Of a stretch of 64,000 nt of DNA, positions 15,601 through 23,512 are shown piece by piece. The DNA comes from Sphingomonas aquatilis (lineage in GTDB: Bacteria > Pseudomonadota > Alphaproteobacteria > Sphingomonadales > Sphingomonadaceae): positions 1,116,001 through 1,180,000 of the forward strand of contig NZ_JACIDB010000001.1 of assembly GCF_014196115.1 (NCBI RefSeq), read 5' to 3'. Within the stretch, counting starts at the first letter, position 1. Every line of letters begins with the position of its first letter. Made by a program: the position numbers and the translations under genes. The notes under the pieces are model-generated. The model did not search any database and had not been told where the DNA came from. It saw only the letters and a program-made list of their open reading frames with translations.

Positions 15601-16305
15601 ATGACCACATCTACCACCCGCCGCTCCCTCCTACGTCTCGGCACTGGCGCGCTCGCCTACGGTGCCGGCGCTGCTGCCGTCGCCGGTGGCCTTGCCCTCG
15701 CTGGCGAAGCAAAGGGCGCCGAGCCGCTGACGGTCAGTCCGGCGTTGTCAGGCCTATTGGACCAGTACGCGAAGGCCGATGCCGTCTTGTGCCAGTGGTA
15801 CAAGGACGTCTGGAACCCCGCGGTCGAAGAAAATCGAACCGCACAAGAGGCAATTCCTCACACCCGAATTTCGGTGCCGGGCTATCGCAACGTGCTGGAC
15901 GAGGACACGCCACCGTACACTTTCGATACGGCAAACCCCTACGCGGTGTCTCGCGCCAAGAGCATCATGTCGACGCCCACCGACCTCCAAACCGCTGATC
16001 CCCGGTGGCAAGAAACGCGCCGCGCGGCTCGACGCCTGACTATCGCCAACCGGTGGCGGGAGCGGAAGCTGGCTCGCATCGATCGCGCATTCGAGGCGCG
16101 CGGCCTTCAGCAGCAGGAAGACAAGCTGTGGGTTCCGATCCACGCCGCCACAGACGCCATCATCGCGTTCCCGGTTGCGCACGTCCTCGACCTCAACGCT
16201 AAGTTGGCTCACATGGAACAGGTCGGGACGTGTGAAAGCGACCCCGATGAATACCAGCGCATCATTCGCGATGACGTTCGGCGCCTCTCCGGCGGGGAGG
16301 CGTAA
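15601..16305 (+). CDS. Second protein with twin-arginine-like signal (234 aa)
   Basis: The protein starts MTTSTTRRSLLRLGTGALAY; RR at residues 7-8 plus an Ala/Gly-rich hydrophobic stretch form a Tat-like signal, probably cleaved after the AKGAEP region. The mature part contains ADAVLCQWYKDVWNPAVEE and later HTRISVPGYRN and ETRRAARRLTIANRWRERK. No known domain is visible. The ATG at 15601 lies one base after the preceding stop. Conserved signal type and tight spacing suggest both proteins act in the periplasm or at the envelope. Confidence 0.62.
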   Translation: MTTSTTRRSLLRLGTGALAYGAGAAAVAGGLALAGEAKGAEPLTVSPALSGLLDQYAKADAVLCQWYKDVWNPAVEENRTAQEAIPHTRISVPGYRNVLDEDTPPYTFDTANPYAVSRAKSIMSTPTDLQTADPRWQETRRAARRLTIANRWRERKLARIDRAFEARGLQQQEDKLWVPIHAATDAIIAFPVAHVLDLNAKLAHMEQVGTCESDPDEYQRIIRDDVRRLSGGEA

Positions 16306-16307
16306 GC

Positions 16308-16727
16308 ATGGCCCGTCTACCGAAAGCCACCCTCGCAGACGGCAAGGTCATTGCCCTACCCACCGCCGCCGCTCGCAAAGTCGACAACTATCGCTTTGCC
16401 GAACAGCGCCGCGCAGCTCTTAGCGCTCGCAAAGGCAACCCGTTTGCTGATCGCTACCAGCACCATCAGGAAAGAGAAGCCGATCATCTCGCCGCTGACT
16501 TCACAGCAATCCAGCAAACGCCTGCCCTGCTGATTGTCTCTGCAATACTGCGCAGCATGGACAGTGAGGCGGTCACGAAGGTTCTGGAGCAGCTGGCTCC
16601 GGGTGCGGTGGCCGGTCGGCCGGCACACTGCCAAGCCGTGACTGCCGTGAAGGTCAACCGGTTGAACTTGGGTCAGCAATTCGACCTGTTGCGCGCGCTC
16701 GACCGCCTCAACGCGGAGGGGCGCTGA
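16308..16727 (+). CDS. Hypothetical protein (139 aa)
   Basis: It starts MARLPKATLADGKVIALPTA and is basic and hydrophilic, with a helix-rich middle (RYQHHQEREADHLAADFTAI) and a C-terminal segment NRLNLGQQFDLLRALDRLN. No export signal, membrane segment or known motif is seen. It lies two bases after the preceding stop and one base before the next start, which supports its being a real gene of the small-gene operon. Confidence 0.55.
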   Translation: MARLPKATLADGKVIALPTAAARKVDNYRFAEQRRAALSARKGNPFADRYQHHQEREADHLAADFTAIQQTPALLIVSAILRSMDSEAVTKVLEQLAPGAVAGRPAHCQAVTAVKVNRLNLGQQFDLLRALDRLNAEGR

Positions 16728-16728
16728 C

Positions 16729-16992
16729 ATGGCCGCTACCATCACCGAGCAGGGACCTAGCGCCCCTGCATTCGATGCCGCCGCATGGTTCGCCGCTTGG
16801 TCCGACCATGGCGGGATAGCGATGTTGATGGGGGACCGTCTGTGGATCGGCCGCGCGCCGGTCCTCGACAGGCAGGCCACAGAACGCCTCAACAACCTTC
16901 GGGCGCCGATCATCCACCCCGAGGCGCAAAAGGCCCTGACGCGGCTTCTCCGGGCGAATGCCGCTCAATCCGCGCCGGTGATGGAGGGCTGA
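16729..16992 (+). CDS. Hypothetical protein (87 aa)
   Basis: A small acidic-to-neutral protein beginning MAATITEQGPSAPAFDAAAW. It contains a strand-like segment GGIAMLMGDRLWIGRAP and a C-terminal helix (PEAQKALTRLLRANAAQ). I see no motif. It is packed tightly between its neighbours (one and four bases), which is the main support for the call. Confidence 0.52.
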   Translation: MAATITEQGPSAPAFDAAAWFAAWSDHGGIAMLMGDRLWIGRAPVLDRQATERLNNLRAPIIHPEAQKALTRLLRANAAQSAPVMEG

Positions 16993-16996
16993 CACA

Positions 16997-17260
16997 ATGG
17001 CAACTATTGCACACCCGCAGCAACCCAACCTCCGCGCCTTCATCGTCTATGACCATGTTCCGGCCGGTTTCGCCGCCTATCCTGTGAAAGACGATGCGAA
17101 CGCGCCCTATCTCTGTGCCGGCGATGTGGCGATTATCGATCCCAGCGACCGCGAGCCTGCACCGGGCGAACTATTCGTCATCGACTGGCAGAGTGGAGCT
17201 TCCGCCATCGTGGAGACGTGGAGCCAGAACATGAAAGTCGGTTGCGGACTGGCGGGCTAG
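16997..17260 (+). CDS. Hypothetical protein with S24/LexA-like strand pattern
   Basis: This 87-aa protein contains CAGDVAIIDPSDREPAPGEL followed by FVIDW, which looks like the beta-strands around the active site of S24/LexA-type C-terminal domains, where a similar GD-x-V-x-x-D pattern occurs. It has no helix-turn-helix and no obvious Ser/Lys dyad, so at most it is a stand-alone, inactive domain. It might pair with the XRE repressor or modulate SOS-type induction; that is speculation. It is one base from the next start. Confidence 0.5.
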   Translation: MATIAHPQQPNLRAFIVYDHVPAGFAAYPVKDDANAPYLCAGDVAIIDPSDREPAPGELFVIDWQSGASAIVETWSQNMKVGCGLAG

Positions 17261-17488
17261 ATGATCGACACGGTTTGCTGGAAGGTCGCCCGGGCGAACC
17301 GCGCTCGATCGGCGGATGACGTGCTGCGCCGCCTGCGAGCCGGTCAGCCCGTGGGTTGGGTCGACGGCCCCTATCCAACCGAGGGGCCGCACGCAGGCGC
17401 GCTCAACCGCAAGCTGCGTGGAAAGATCGTCGGCATCCTTCAAGCCGCCGACGCCGAACCGCTACGCCAGATCGGGAAGGCGGCATGA
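17261..17488 (+). CDS. Hypothetical protein (75 aa)
   Basis: A small basic protein, MIDTVCWKVARANRARSADD onward, with a VDGPYPTEGPHAGALNRKL centre. No domain recognised. Its ATG directly follows the TAG of the preceding gene and its TGA overlaps the next ATG (ATGA), which fits an operon with coupled translation. Confidence 0.52.
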   Translation: MIDTVCWKVARANRARSADDVLRRLRAGQPVGWVDGPYPTEGPHAGALNRKLRGKIVGILQAADAEPLRQIGKAA

Positions 17489-17793
17489 TGGCAAGCCGTC
17501 CCATATCCCCCGAGCAGATGCTAGCCGCGATCCCCAGCCTGCCGCGCCCGATGCTCGCCCGCCTTGTCGACCAGATGATTGACCGCCTGGACGAAATGGA
17601 CGGCGATGCCGACGACGAGGATAACGGCGACGCCGAGCACATAGACGAGCGCGAGCCAGACGAGGAGTGTGGACTAGTCGCCGGCTTACCCATTCCATCA
17701 GCACTTGACCGGCAAACTGCTGACTCGATCCCCGCGGGCTGGCGCTTGTCGATCAGCACACGAACGGCATTGCTGGAGATTATGCGGGGCTGA
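17485..17793 (+). CDS. Hypothetical acidic protein (102 aa), last gene of the run
   Basis: The start overlaps the stop of the previous gene (ATGA at 17485). Residues 1-35 form a probable helix pair (PEQMLAAIPSLPRPMLARLV), followed by a very acidic low-complexity stretch rich in Asp and Glu at about 38-62, then a more ordered tail. Acidic tails of this kind occur in DNA mimics and chaperone-like proteins, but nothing specific is visible. The frame is open further upstream only as a shadow of the preceding gene. Confidence 0.55.
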   Translation: MMASRPISPEQMLAAIPSLPRPMLARLVDQMIDRLDEMDGDADDEDNGDAEHIDEREPDEECGLVAGLPIPSALDRQTADSIPAGWRLSISTRTALLEIMRG

Positions 17794-18022
17794 CAGGCGC
17801 AGCTTGCGGTTCGTCTGCGACCATTCCTTGACCGTCAGGGCGCGATTCAAATCATGCATGGAGTTGGCTCCGTAAAAAGAGCCGACTCCAATACGCATAT
17901 TTGACTCGTCGTCATCAAGCGAATTGCTCGGGTAAAAGCAACGCGCGCGCGCGAGCGCGGCTTAGATCGCCGAACTTTCTTAGGTCATCGCCGACTGTGC
18001 CGGACGACTGTTCTCCGCCGGC
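17794..18022. terminator. Short gap with imperfect 11-bp hairpin (17860-17889)
   Basis: Two convergent units end here. GGAGTTGGCTC (17860-17870) and GAGCCGACTCC (17879-17889) pair with a single mismatch around the loop cgtaaaaa. A run of alternating GC (gcgcgcgcgcgag) follows near 17942. The hairpin may be a terminator, though it lacks a clear U-run. Confidence 0.35.
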
Positions 18023-18595
18023 TTAGCGCGGCCAGCCTTCGACCGACGTTCGGATGTACGGGAGCGGTGGCACCGGATCGGGCAAGCGCAACTTATTCGC
18101 GCCGCGATAGGTGTGGACGGTCGCCTCTTCAAACATCTGATGAGCAACATCGGCGAGGTAGATGGCCCAAGCGAGAAGGGCCGGCAGATCGATCGCGAAG
18201 GCGAGGCGATCGTTTCGGAGGTTTAGCACCGCCAGCCCCTTCGCCGTCACCGACAGGTAGCCATGCACCAGCGCGTGCCGATCGGGCTCCAGATCAGGCA
18301 TGGCAGACTCGACCCGCTGTAATTGAACGTCGGCCCGGCTGCCGTCGACAGGGATAAGCTTGCGCAGGGCCTTCAGCTTGCCTGAGGTCGTCGCGCTATA
18401 GACCTTGTCAGACCGCATCTCTTTCCCGGCTTCTAACGCCTTGTGGAACCATAGCTTTGCCAGCACCGTCTCCGCCGCGCCCCAGGCGACGACGATCCTG
18501 CCTATCGTCTGGTACATCTCGGCCACACGCGGCCCATCGGCTAGGGATAGGTGATAAAAACGGGCATACGGATCATCGCCATTCACAGCATTCAC
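18023..18595 (-). CDS. HEPN-like hypothetical protein (190 aa)
   Basis: The protein looks all-helical. Near residue 30 it has GRIVVAWGAAETVLAKLWF, and at 106-111 it has RHALVH, which fits the R-x4-H pattern that HEPN RNases use for catalysis, followed by a typical VHGY turn. HEPN proteins often act as toxins, RNases or abortive-infection effectors. Only the pattern is seen; homology is not proven. The GTG start overlaps the TGA of the upstream gene (GTGA), so the two are translationally coupled. It lies outside the repressor-controlled run and beside the 1-kb non-coding region. Confidence 0.55.
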   Translation of the reverse strand: MNAVNGDDPYARFYHLSLADGPRVAEMYQTIGRIVVAWGAAETVLAKLWFHKALEAGKEMRSDKVYSATTSGKLKALRKLIPVDGSRADVQLQRVESAMPDLEPDRHALVHGYLSVTAKGLAVLNLRNDRLAFAIDLPALLAWAIYLADVAHQMFEEATVHTYRGANKLRLPDPVPPLPYIRTSVEGWPR

Positions 18596-18912
18596 CGCAG
18601 CGGCCGTCCATTGCGCTTAAGCGGGACCACGCCCCCGCCGGCACCGAGCAGTTTGTCGCGCTCAATCACGGCCTTCTCGCCATACACGGATCGTAGGTAA
18701 GCATCAGGTAGCCTACAGGTGCCAACCTCGATTAACCCCTCGCAAGCCTTCATAAACTCGCGGTGCCGACGATCTTGAATGCTCTTGCTCAAACCTTGCT
18801 CGACAGACTCCCAGTAGCGCTGCTGACGATAGACAATTTCATTCGAGGCATTGCTCATCATGCACTGGCGAATGATTCGCTCGGTCTTCGTCAGCTTGGG
18901 CTTTGCGGTCAT
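18592..18912 (-). CDS. Small basic protein coupled to the HEPN-like gene (106 aa)
   Basis: The protein begins MTAKPKLTKTERIIRQCMMS and is basic and helical, with RRHREFMKACEGLIEVG in the middle and a basic tail (KRNGRPLR). No named domain is evident. It is the upstream gene of a two-gene unit and its stop overlaps the GTG start of the HEPN-like gene. In toxin-antitoxin or defence pairs this position is often the antitoxin or specificity factor, but here that is only an inference from order. Confidence 0.5.
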   Translation of the reverse strand: MTAKPKLTKTERIIRQCMMSNASNEIVYRQQRYWESVEQGLSKSIQDRRHREFMKACEGLIEVGTCRLPDAYLRSVYGEKAVIERDKLLGAGGGVVPLKRNGRPLR

Positions 18913-19879
18913 GAAGGGAGAATGCTGTGCGGCTTGCTTTAGCGCAAGGCGGTTACGGTTTACGCTAGCGAAGAGAGCCGTAGGCTAATGGCATCAGTCG
19001 GCTCTTTCAAAGGGACTGACCCATTTGCATTTGACGAGGATCGTTTGAATCACGGTAGGCGTTTGTCGCACCTGCGACGTATGCACTAATCCCCCGATCC
19101 GGGGAAAATGAACCGACGAAAAGCGTCGGAACCAGCCGGCTCAGACTTTTTCGGAAAACGCCAATAAATGCCACGGAGGGTTTCCGCCCGTTCTGGCGCT
19201 AGGATGGTCCAGCTTTGGGCCATAGTCGCGACATGGCTCAAATTTGCGCCATGGTGGCGCGAACTGACTGCCGACGAATTTCGTACGCAGTCGGCCGGGG
19301 ACGCTTCACCCTCCGCCTTCGGACGAATAGCGTACGAAGGGCGTTCAAATTCCGGACACCCTTGGTTTGCCGCACAGCGCAGCGAACCGACACTCTAACT
19401 TAAACTTAGGGTATCCGTATGACACGGACACCAGCGGCTCGATCTTACCAAGGATCAGCGGGGCCATACCCGGCGCACCAAAGCGGGGGAGCGGGAAACG
19501 CGCGCCCTCCGCGAACCACGTCCAGTCCTGTAAACCCCCTCTATTTTACTGAGCGTCCGCTACTCGCTTGCTACTTCAGCAAACCTCGCACCCCGACAAA
19601 TCCCGACTTTCCGATGGTTCGACGCTCCGTAAATCGCCCGTATTTTATTGGCACCTGCACGGTGTTCCGCCGGTGTATCAGCACCACGGCCGGCTTGGTT
19701 TCCCGCAGGTTATAAAAACCGGACGCCGCCAAGGGTGCGTATCGGGCGCCCCCCTTTTTTACCGTGCCGCAGAACAACGGGCGCCCCGCCGCATATACAT
19801 CACGCGCGCGCAGGCGTGTTACGCTCCGTAAATTACGGCCCTCCCGCAGCGGCAGGGATTGCCATCATGGCAATACCCC
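18913..19879. other. 967-bp non-coding region rich in short palindromes
   Basis: No reading frame here looks coding. Short inverted repeats cluster in it: GACGA gga TCGT (19033-19044), CCGACG aaaag CGTCGG (19113-19129), an imperfect 27-bp palindrome at 19266-19292, and CTTCGGACG aatag CGTACGAAG (19317-19339, one mismatch). The two at 19273-19287 and 19322-19336 share GACGAAT-NN-CGTACG. A second family, 23 bp long with GTAAA and TATTTTA at its ends, occurs at 19529-19551 and 19628-19650 (17 of 23 positions equal). Such density suggests an origin, packaging or regulatory region. Confidence 0.5.
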
Positions 19880-20131
19880 TCAGTCCGGCCACCGCTCCTG
19901 CGCGATCCGCGCTGCCCGCTCCATCAGCGCCGGGTCTAGCTCGATCGCCGCCACCAGCACTTTGAACGCCTTGGACGGCTTGGCCCGCGCCTGCTCCTGA
20001 TCCTTCACCATGCCGAACGTCAGACCGAAGCGTGCGGCGAAGGCAGGTTGCTCGATCCGCAGCCGGCGAAAGCGAAGCCGGAACAGGTCACGGGCGACCC
20101 CCTGTTTCCCAAAGTCAGAATCGAACACCAT
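19880..20131 (-). CDS. Small basic helix-turn-helix-like protein, last gene of the replication operon
   Basis: From the ATG at 20131 the protein has 83 residues, MVFDSDFGKQGVARDLFRLR onward, with RIEQPAFAARFGLTFGMV resembling a helix-turn-helix of the XRE type. A longer frame starts at 20212, but that extension only translates the 9-bp iterons (giving repeated DNR/DNS), while the 20131 start has GGGGGAGG seven bases upstream. The gene lies immediately downstream of the iteron array and could encode a protein that binds it. Confidence 0.65.
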   Translation of the reverse strand: MVFDSDFGKQGVARDLFRLRFRRLRIEQPAFAARFGLTFGMVKDQEQARAKPSKAFKVLVAAIELDPALMERAARIAQERWPD

Positions 20132-20162
20132 CAGAACCTCCCCCAGCTTGCTGCCGCCAGAC

Positions 20163-20322
20163 CTATTGTCGCTATTGTCCCTATTGTCAGGGCCTCCGTA
20201 GGTCCGTCCCAATCCCCCGATATATATAAATAAATACCCTTTTTTAGGGTATGTCGCGAGGGCCGAGGCAGGGAGAGATTGAGCGCGCGACCCCGTGACA
20301 ATAGCGACAATAGGGACAATAG
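20163..20322. repeat. Iteron-like array: three 9-bp repeats on each side of an AT-rich core
   Basis: CTATTGTC occurs three times at exact 9-bp spacing (20163, 20172, 20181). Its complement GACAATAG occurs three times at 9-bp spacing (20297, 20306, 20315), so the two triplets form a large inverted repeat. Between them lies an AT-rich stretch at about 20219-20248 that includes the palindrome ACCCT tttttt AGGGT-like sequence. This layout is what replication origins bound by an initiator look like. It sits at the end of the operon that encodes the primase. Confidence 0.6.
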
Positions 20323-20327
20323 CCCTG

Positions 20328-20756
20328 TCATCGCCCCACCTCCCACAGCATCACCGGCGCAGCGAACGGGGTATTAGGACGGCCCCAGCGTTCGAGGTAA
20401 TAGACCGCATCGTCAGCGGTGAATGCGCGGTGATCGTCCATCAGCACGACGGTGCGCCCGGCCAGCCACACGGCGAGTGAAAGCCACTCGTCGCTACCGT
20501 TGCGCCCGATCCCGAAGAGATCCGCCTCCGACCAGCCCAACGCGAGCGCCGTTGCGACCCAACCGTCTGATGCCAGGCGCTGCGCATCCTGCACCACGCA
20601 TCGCCATTCCGCAGGATCGGCACGACGCGGCGGGGTTCGAGCTGCCAAGGATCGCAGCCCCGCCGCCAGTGCGGACGGAATCGCACCGGTAGGGGCGAAA
20701 GGCGGCGGCACGGGTTCCGCCAGCGCCGCCGCTGCCATCTCACGCCAGCTAGCCAT
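20328..20756 (-). CDS. Hypothetical protein next to the DUF3987 gene (142 aa)
   Basis: This 142-aa protein starts MASWREMAAAALAEPVPPPF. Its C-terminal half (WSEADLFGIGRNGSDEWLSL, then AFTADDAVYYLERWGRP) looks like a compact alpha/beta module. Proteins of this sort often follow primase-helicase genes in alphaproteobacterial prophages, but I cannot name the family. The start overlaps the end of the DUF3987 gene by eight bases, so it belongs to the replication operon. Confidence 0.6.
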   Translation of the reverse strand: MASWREMAAAALAEPVPPPFAPTGAIPSALAAGLRSLAARTPPRRADPAEWRCVVQDAQRLASDGWVATALALGWSEADLFGIGRNGSDEWLSLAVWLAGRTVVLMDDHRAFTADDAVYYLERWGRPNTPFAAPVMLWEVGR

Positions 20757-22284
20757 TCAGCCCTCCATGAACGGCGGGGTTGACGAGATAGTCCTTTTTC
20801 TGCCGCCCCGGCGCATCGCCCTGCCGGCTTGGCGCCTCCCGCAGCCACCCCGCATCCATCAGCGCCTCAAGCGCCGCATCCACGTCTTGGCTCGTCTTCA
20901 GCGTCGGGAGCTTGCTGTTGCGCTGCACGTCGTTGCGCGCGTTGATCCGCTCCAGCTTGCCTTTGAGGATGAACCGGGCGAGCGCCGCCGCGTCCTTTTC
21001 GACCGGCGGCAAGGCGGCATCACCGAAGACCCGCCGGGCGTGTGGCTTCAGGAAGTCGTCAATCAGCCGCAGCGCGTTGACGATCGATCGCACCGACACG
21101 CTTTGCGGCTCGCGTCCGGCGCCGTCAGCCCAGCCGAGAAATTCCAGAACGATTGACAGCCGCAGCGCCAGACCGCGGGCTTTGCCGGCCCACGAGGCAT
21201 AGAGCCCAGCACTCTCCCGAACGTCGGCATCGTTTTCGTCAATCCACGCCGTGAAAATCTCCACCGCTTCTGGATCAAGCGGGATGATAACTTGCTCAGA
21301 CAGCGGCCGGTGCAACTGGTGCAGCCGGCGGTAGATGCTATCAAGCCGCCCCATATCCGCCACACTGCGAGGACGGGTGAACGGGATCGCCTCCGGCCAC
21401 ACCCACAGAAAGCGAGCAATCAGGCCATCGTCGGACGTCCCAAGCAGCGAGTCCCGCAGCTTCTCGGGCTGGATGCCCCCAAGAACGCTGACGCCGTTGA
21501 ACGGCACCTGTAACGGCTTGGTGTTGCTCTTGCGATCGACGGTGAAGGAACGTCCGCCATAGGCTTCAAGCCAGAACGACCGACCACCAGAATTGTACCG
21601 CTCGAACCCCTCAAGCCATCCTGCCAGCTCGTCGCGGAGATTGAGGACGCCGTTGACGTTCGCAGCCAGAACCGCGGCCATTTCTTCGGGCGTAATGTCC
21701 ATCGTTACGAGGCGCTTGCGCTCGGGCGTATCGGGTGTCTCTGCGGCGTCGGGCATGTCAGGCGTGGCGACACAATCCCGCGTCGCCTGCTTCACCTTTT
21801 CCTCCCACTGCTTGCGCTCGGCCTTCGCTCGCTCAGCGACTGCGGCGAAGCTCATCAGCGTCGCCTTGTGCTGCTCGGCTAGCTCATCCTCCATCGCGCG
21901 GAGTGGGAACCTCGCGGCATCGATGCCCGGCGACTTGTTAGACGATGGATCGCCCACCACCGCAGCCCAAAGGATGCAGGGTTGTTCGAACTGCTCCCAC
22001 GCCCGCACCCACCGCTTACCACCGATCAGCGACGCGGCGACGGCAAACATACTGGTCGCGACGTATTCGACCGGCGCACCAGCACCCGCCGCCAGATCGG
22101 CAACGAGCGGCCACAGATCGCCCAGCACGTCGTTCGGGAACGGGACGGCTGGCGCGAGGTTCGCCTTGGTAACGGACATATCCGGCTTGCCCCACGCGGG
22201 CGGGCTATCAGCCCCCCCGTTCAGCGGAACCGGCGCGAATGGGCGGGCGTCAGCGGCCAGCGCTGCAAAAGAACGAGCGTTCAT
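20749..22284 (-). CDS. DUF3987 family protein (primase/helicase-associated)
   Basis: This 511-aa protein matches DUF3987: an early alpha-helical region, then ILWAAVVGDPSSNKSP with a Walker-A-like turn at residues 111-119, ITPEEMAAVLAANVNGVLNL with RDELAGWLEGFERY, and GVSVLGGIQPEKLRDSL further on. Members are found beside primases in phages and plasmids and are thought to act as replicative ATPases. The ATG at 22284 overlaps the TGA of the primase gene. A winged-helix-like C-terminal part (DVDAALEALMDAGWLREAP) may bind DNA. Confidence 0.85.
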   Translation of the reverse strand: MNARSFAALAADARPFAPVPLNGGADSPPAWGKPDMSVTKANLAPAVPFPNDVLGDLWPLVADLAAGAGAPVEYVATSMFAVAASLIGGKRWVRAWEQFEQPCILWAAVVGDPSSNKSPGIDAARFPLRAMEDELAEQHKATLMSFAAVAERAKAERKQWEEKVKQATRDCVATPDMPDAAETPDTPERKRLVTMDITPEEMAAVLAANVNGVLNLRDELAGWLEGFERYNSGGRSFWLEAYGGRSFTVDRKSNTKPLQVPFNGVSVLGGIQPEKLRDSLLGTSDDGLIARFLWVWPEAIPFTRPRSVADMGRLDSIYRRLHQLHRPLSEQVIIPLDPEAVEIFTAWIDENDADVRESAGLYASWAGKARGLALRLSIVLEFLGWADGAGREPQSVSVRSIVNALRLIDDFLKPHARRVFGDAALPPVEKDAAALARFILKGKLERINARNDVQRNSKLPTLKTSQDVDAALEALMDAGWLREAPSRQGDAPGRQKKDYLVNPAVHGGLNG

Positions 22285-23216
22285 GCCGCCACCCCCATAA
22301 GGCTTTCGTTCCAGTCCTTGGCGCCGTCGTCAGGATAGATAATCCGGGCGGTTCGACCCGACGCGACGACAGCGGTTGCGGCGTTCTCGGCATGCCGCCG
22401 GCCTTCCGCATCTGCATCGCCGCCGATCACGACGCTCTCCACCAGCGGCGGGAGTTGCATGCCTGCAAGGTTGCCCTCGCCAGCCCCGGCCCAGGCACTC
22501 GGCGCGCCCATTTCCATCAGCGACAGCGCATCCTCTACGCTGCCACTCAGGACCATATCGCGCGCCAGTGCGGGGCCGAGGTGGATCGCGCCGCAACGCA
22601 GGTTGCCCAGCGAGAACTTGACCTTGCCGTCCGCCGCTGCGGCCTTGCGCCCATCGTCACGCAGGAACGTGCGCTGGATCCCCGCAGGCTCCCCATCAGC
22701 GCCCGACACGAGCGCCACCATGGCGGGCAACAGGACGCGCCCGTTCGCTTCGGCCACCCCGCTTTCCTTGGGCGGCTTGAGGCGCGCAAACCGCAGCGAC
22801 GACGGCAGATCGATCGTGATCCCGCGCCGCCGTAGATATGCCTCCGCTGGCGTCCCATCGATCGCGATAGCCGACCGCCACAGGTCTAGCGCATAGGCGT
22901 TGTCCCGTTCGGCCTTGGCCGTGACCTTGGGCGCCTCGACCACGGGCAGGCTGCCGCCGCACAGATGCTCGGCTGCTTTCCGCATCGACAGCGAATAGTA
23001 GCGCTGCACGAAGTCGAGAACGTCGCCGGTGGCCGCGCAGCCGAAGCAATGCCACCGCTTGCCGTCTGCAAATACGTAGAACGAGGGCGTCCGATCTTTG
23101 TGGAAGGGGCAGCAGCCGACCAGCTCGCCTTGCTTGGGGCGTAGGTGCATGACCGCACCCGCAACCGTTCCGACCGGATGCGCTTGCCGGATCGCCTGCA
23201 CATCTAGGAGGGCCAT
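22281..23216 (-). CDS. CHC2 zinc-finger and Toprim primase
   Basis: This 311-aa DnaG-like primase has a zinc ribbon CPFH (C36, H39) and CFGC (C57, C60) near its N-terminus, with HKDRTPSFYVF and WHCFGCAATGDVLDFVQ around them. The C-terminal part has Toprim motifs: SGSVEDALSLMEMG with the acidic residue, and VVIGGDADAEGRRHA. It should synthesise RNA primers for the element's own replication. The ATG at 23216 shares its A with the upstream TGA; the TTG just before it is less likely. Confidence 0.9.
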   Translation of the reverse strand: MALLDVQAIRQAHPVGTVAGAVMHLRPKQGELVGCCPFHKDRTPSFYVFADGKRWHCFGCAATGDVLDFVQRYYSLSMRKAAEHLCGGSLPVVEAPKVTAKAERDNAYALDLWRSAIAIDGTPAEAYLRRRGITIDLPSSLRFARLKPPKESGVAEANGRVLLPAMVALVSGADGEPAGIQRTFLRDDGRKAAAADGKVKFSLGNLRCGAIHLGPALARDMVLSGSVEDALSLMEMGAPSAWAGAGEGNLAGMQLPPLVESVVIGGDADAEGRRHAENAATAVVASGRTARIIYPDDGAKDWNESLMGVAA

Positions 23217-23512
23217 CAAAACTCTCCCTCGTCAGAGCGCAGCCGCGCCGTAACGCCGTCACGATCGGCCAGGGCATCGGGGCAAATCTGCACGTCGCAC
23301 CCGCCGTTGTACTCGTCGCGGTTCAGCGCGAACGCGGTGGTGATGGCGTCAACGCCGTTCGCGAAGGGGCCGGAAAAGTTTCCCCAGCTATTCCCCGACG
23401 CGCTTTCGTGCCCGACTTGGAAGCCGGTCGCTTTGGTGCCCATCACGCAGACGGTGCCGTTGTACGGACGCGCCGGCGGGGCCGGACGCAGCGGAGTGAT
23501 AGACGCGCTCAT
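23216..23512 (-). CDS. Hypothetical protein upstream of the primase (98 aa)
   Basis: A 98-aa protein beginning MSASITPLRPAPPARPYNGT. It contains two cysteines in a GGCDVQICPDAL stretch and a glycine/asparagine-rich centre (GNSWGNFSGPFANG). No domain is recognised. The gene overlaps both neighbours by a few bases within the long leftward operon. Confidence 0.58.
   Translation of the reverse strand: MSASITPLRPAPPARPYNGTVCVMGTKATGFQVGHESASGNSWGNFSGPFANGVDAITTAFALNRDEYNGGCDVQICPDALADRDGVTARLRSDEGEF

Noticed and set aside
17698..17898. 66-codon minus-strand frame overlapping the end of the small-gene run
   Set aside because: Its start lies inside the 17860-17889 hairpin region and its sequence has no motif; overlap with a better-supported gene is large.
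19168..19398. 76-codon plus-strand frame in the non-coding kilobase
   Set aside because: It covers the palindrome cluster, starts poorly and shows no protein-like pattern.
19571..19777. 68-codon minus-strand frame in the same region
   Set aside because: TTG start without a ribosome-binding site and a sequence made by the 23-bp repeats.
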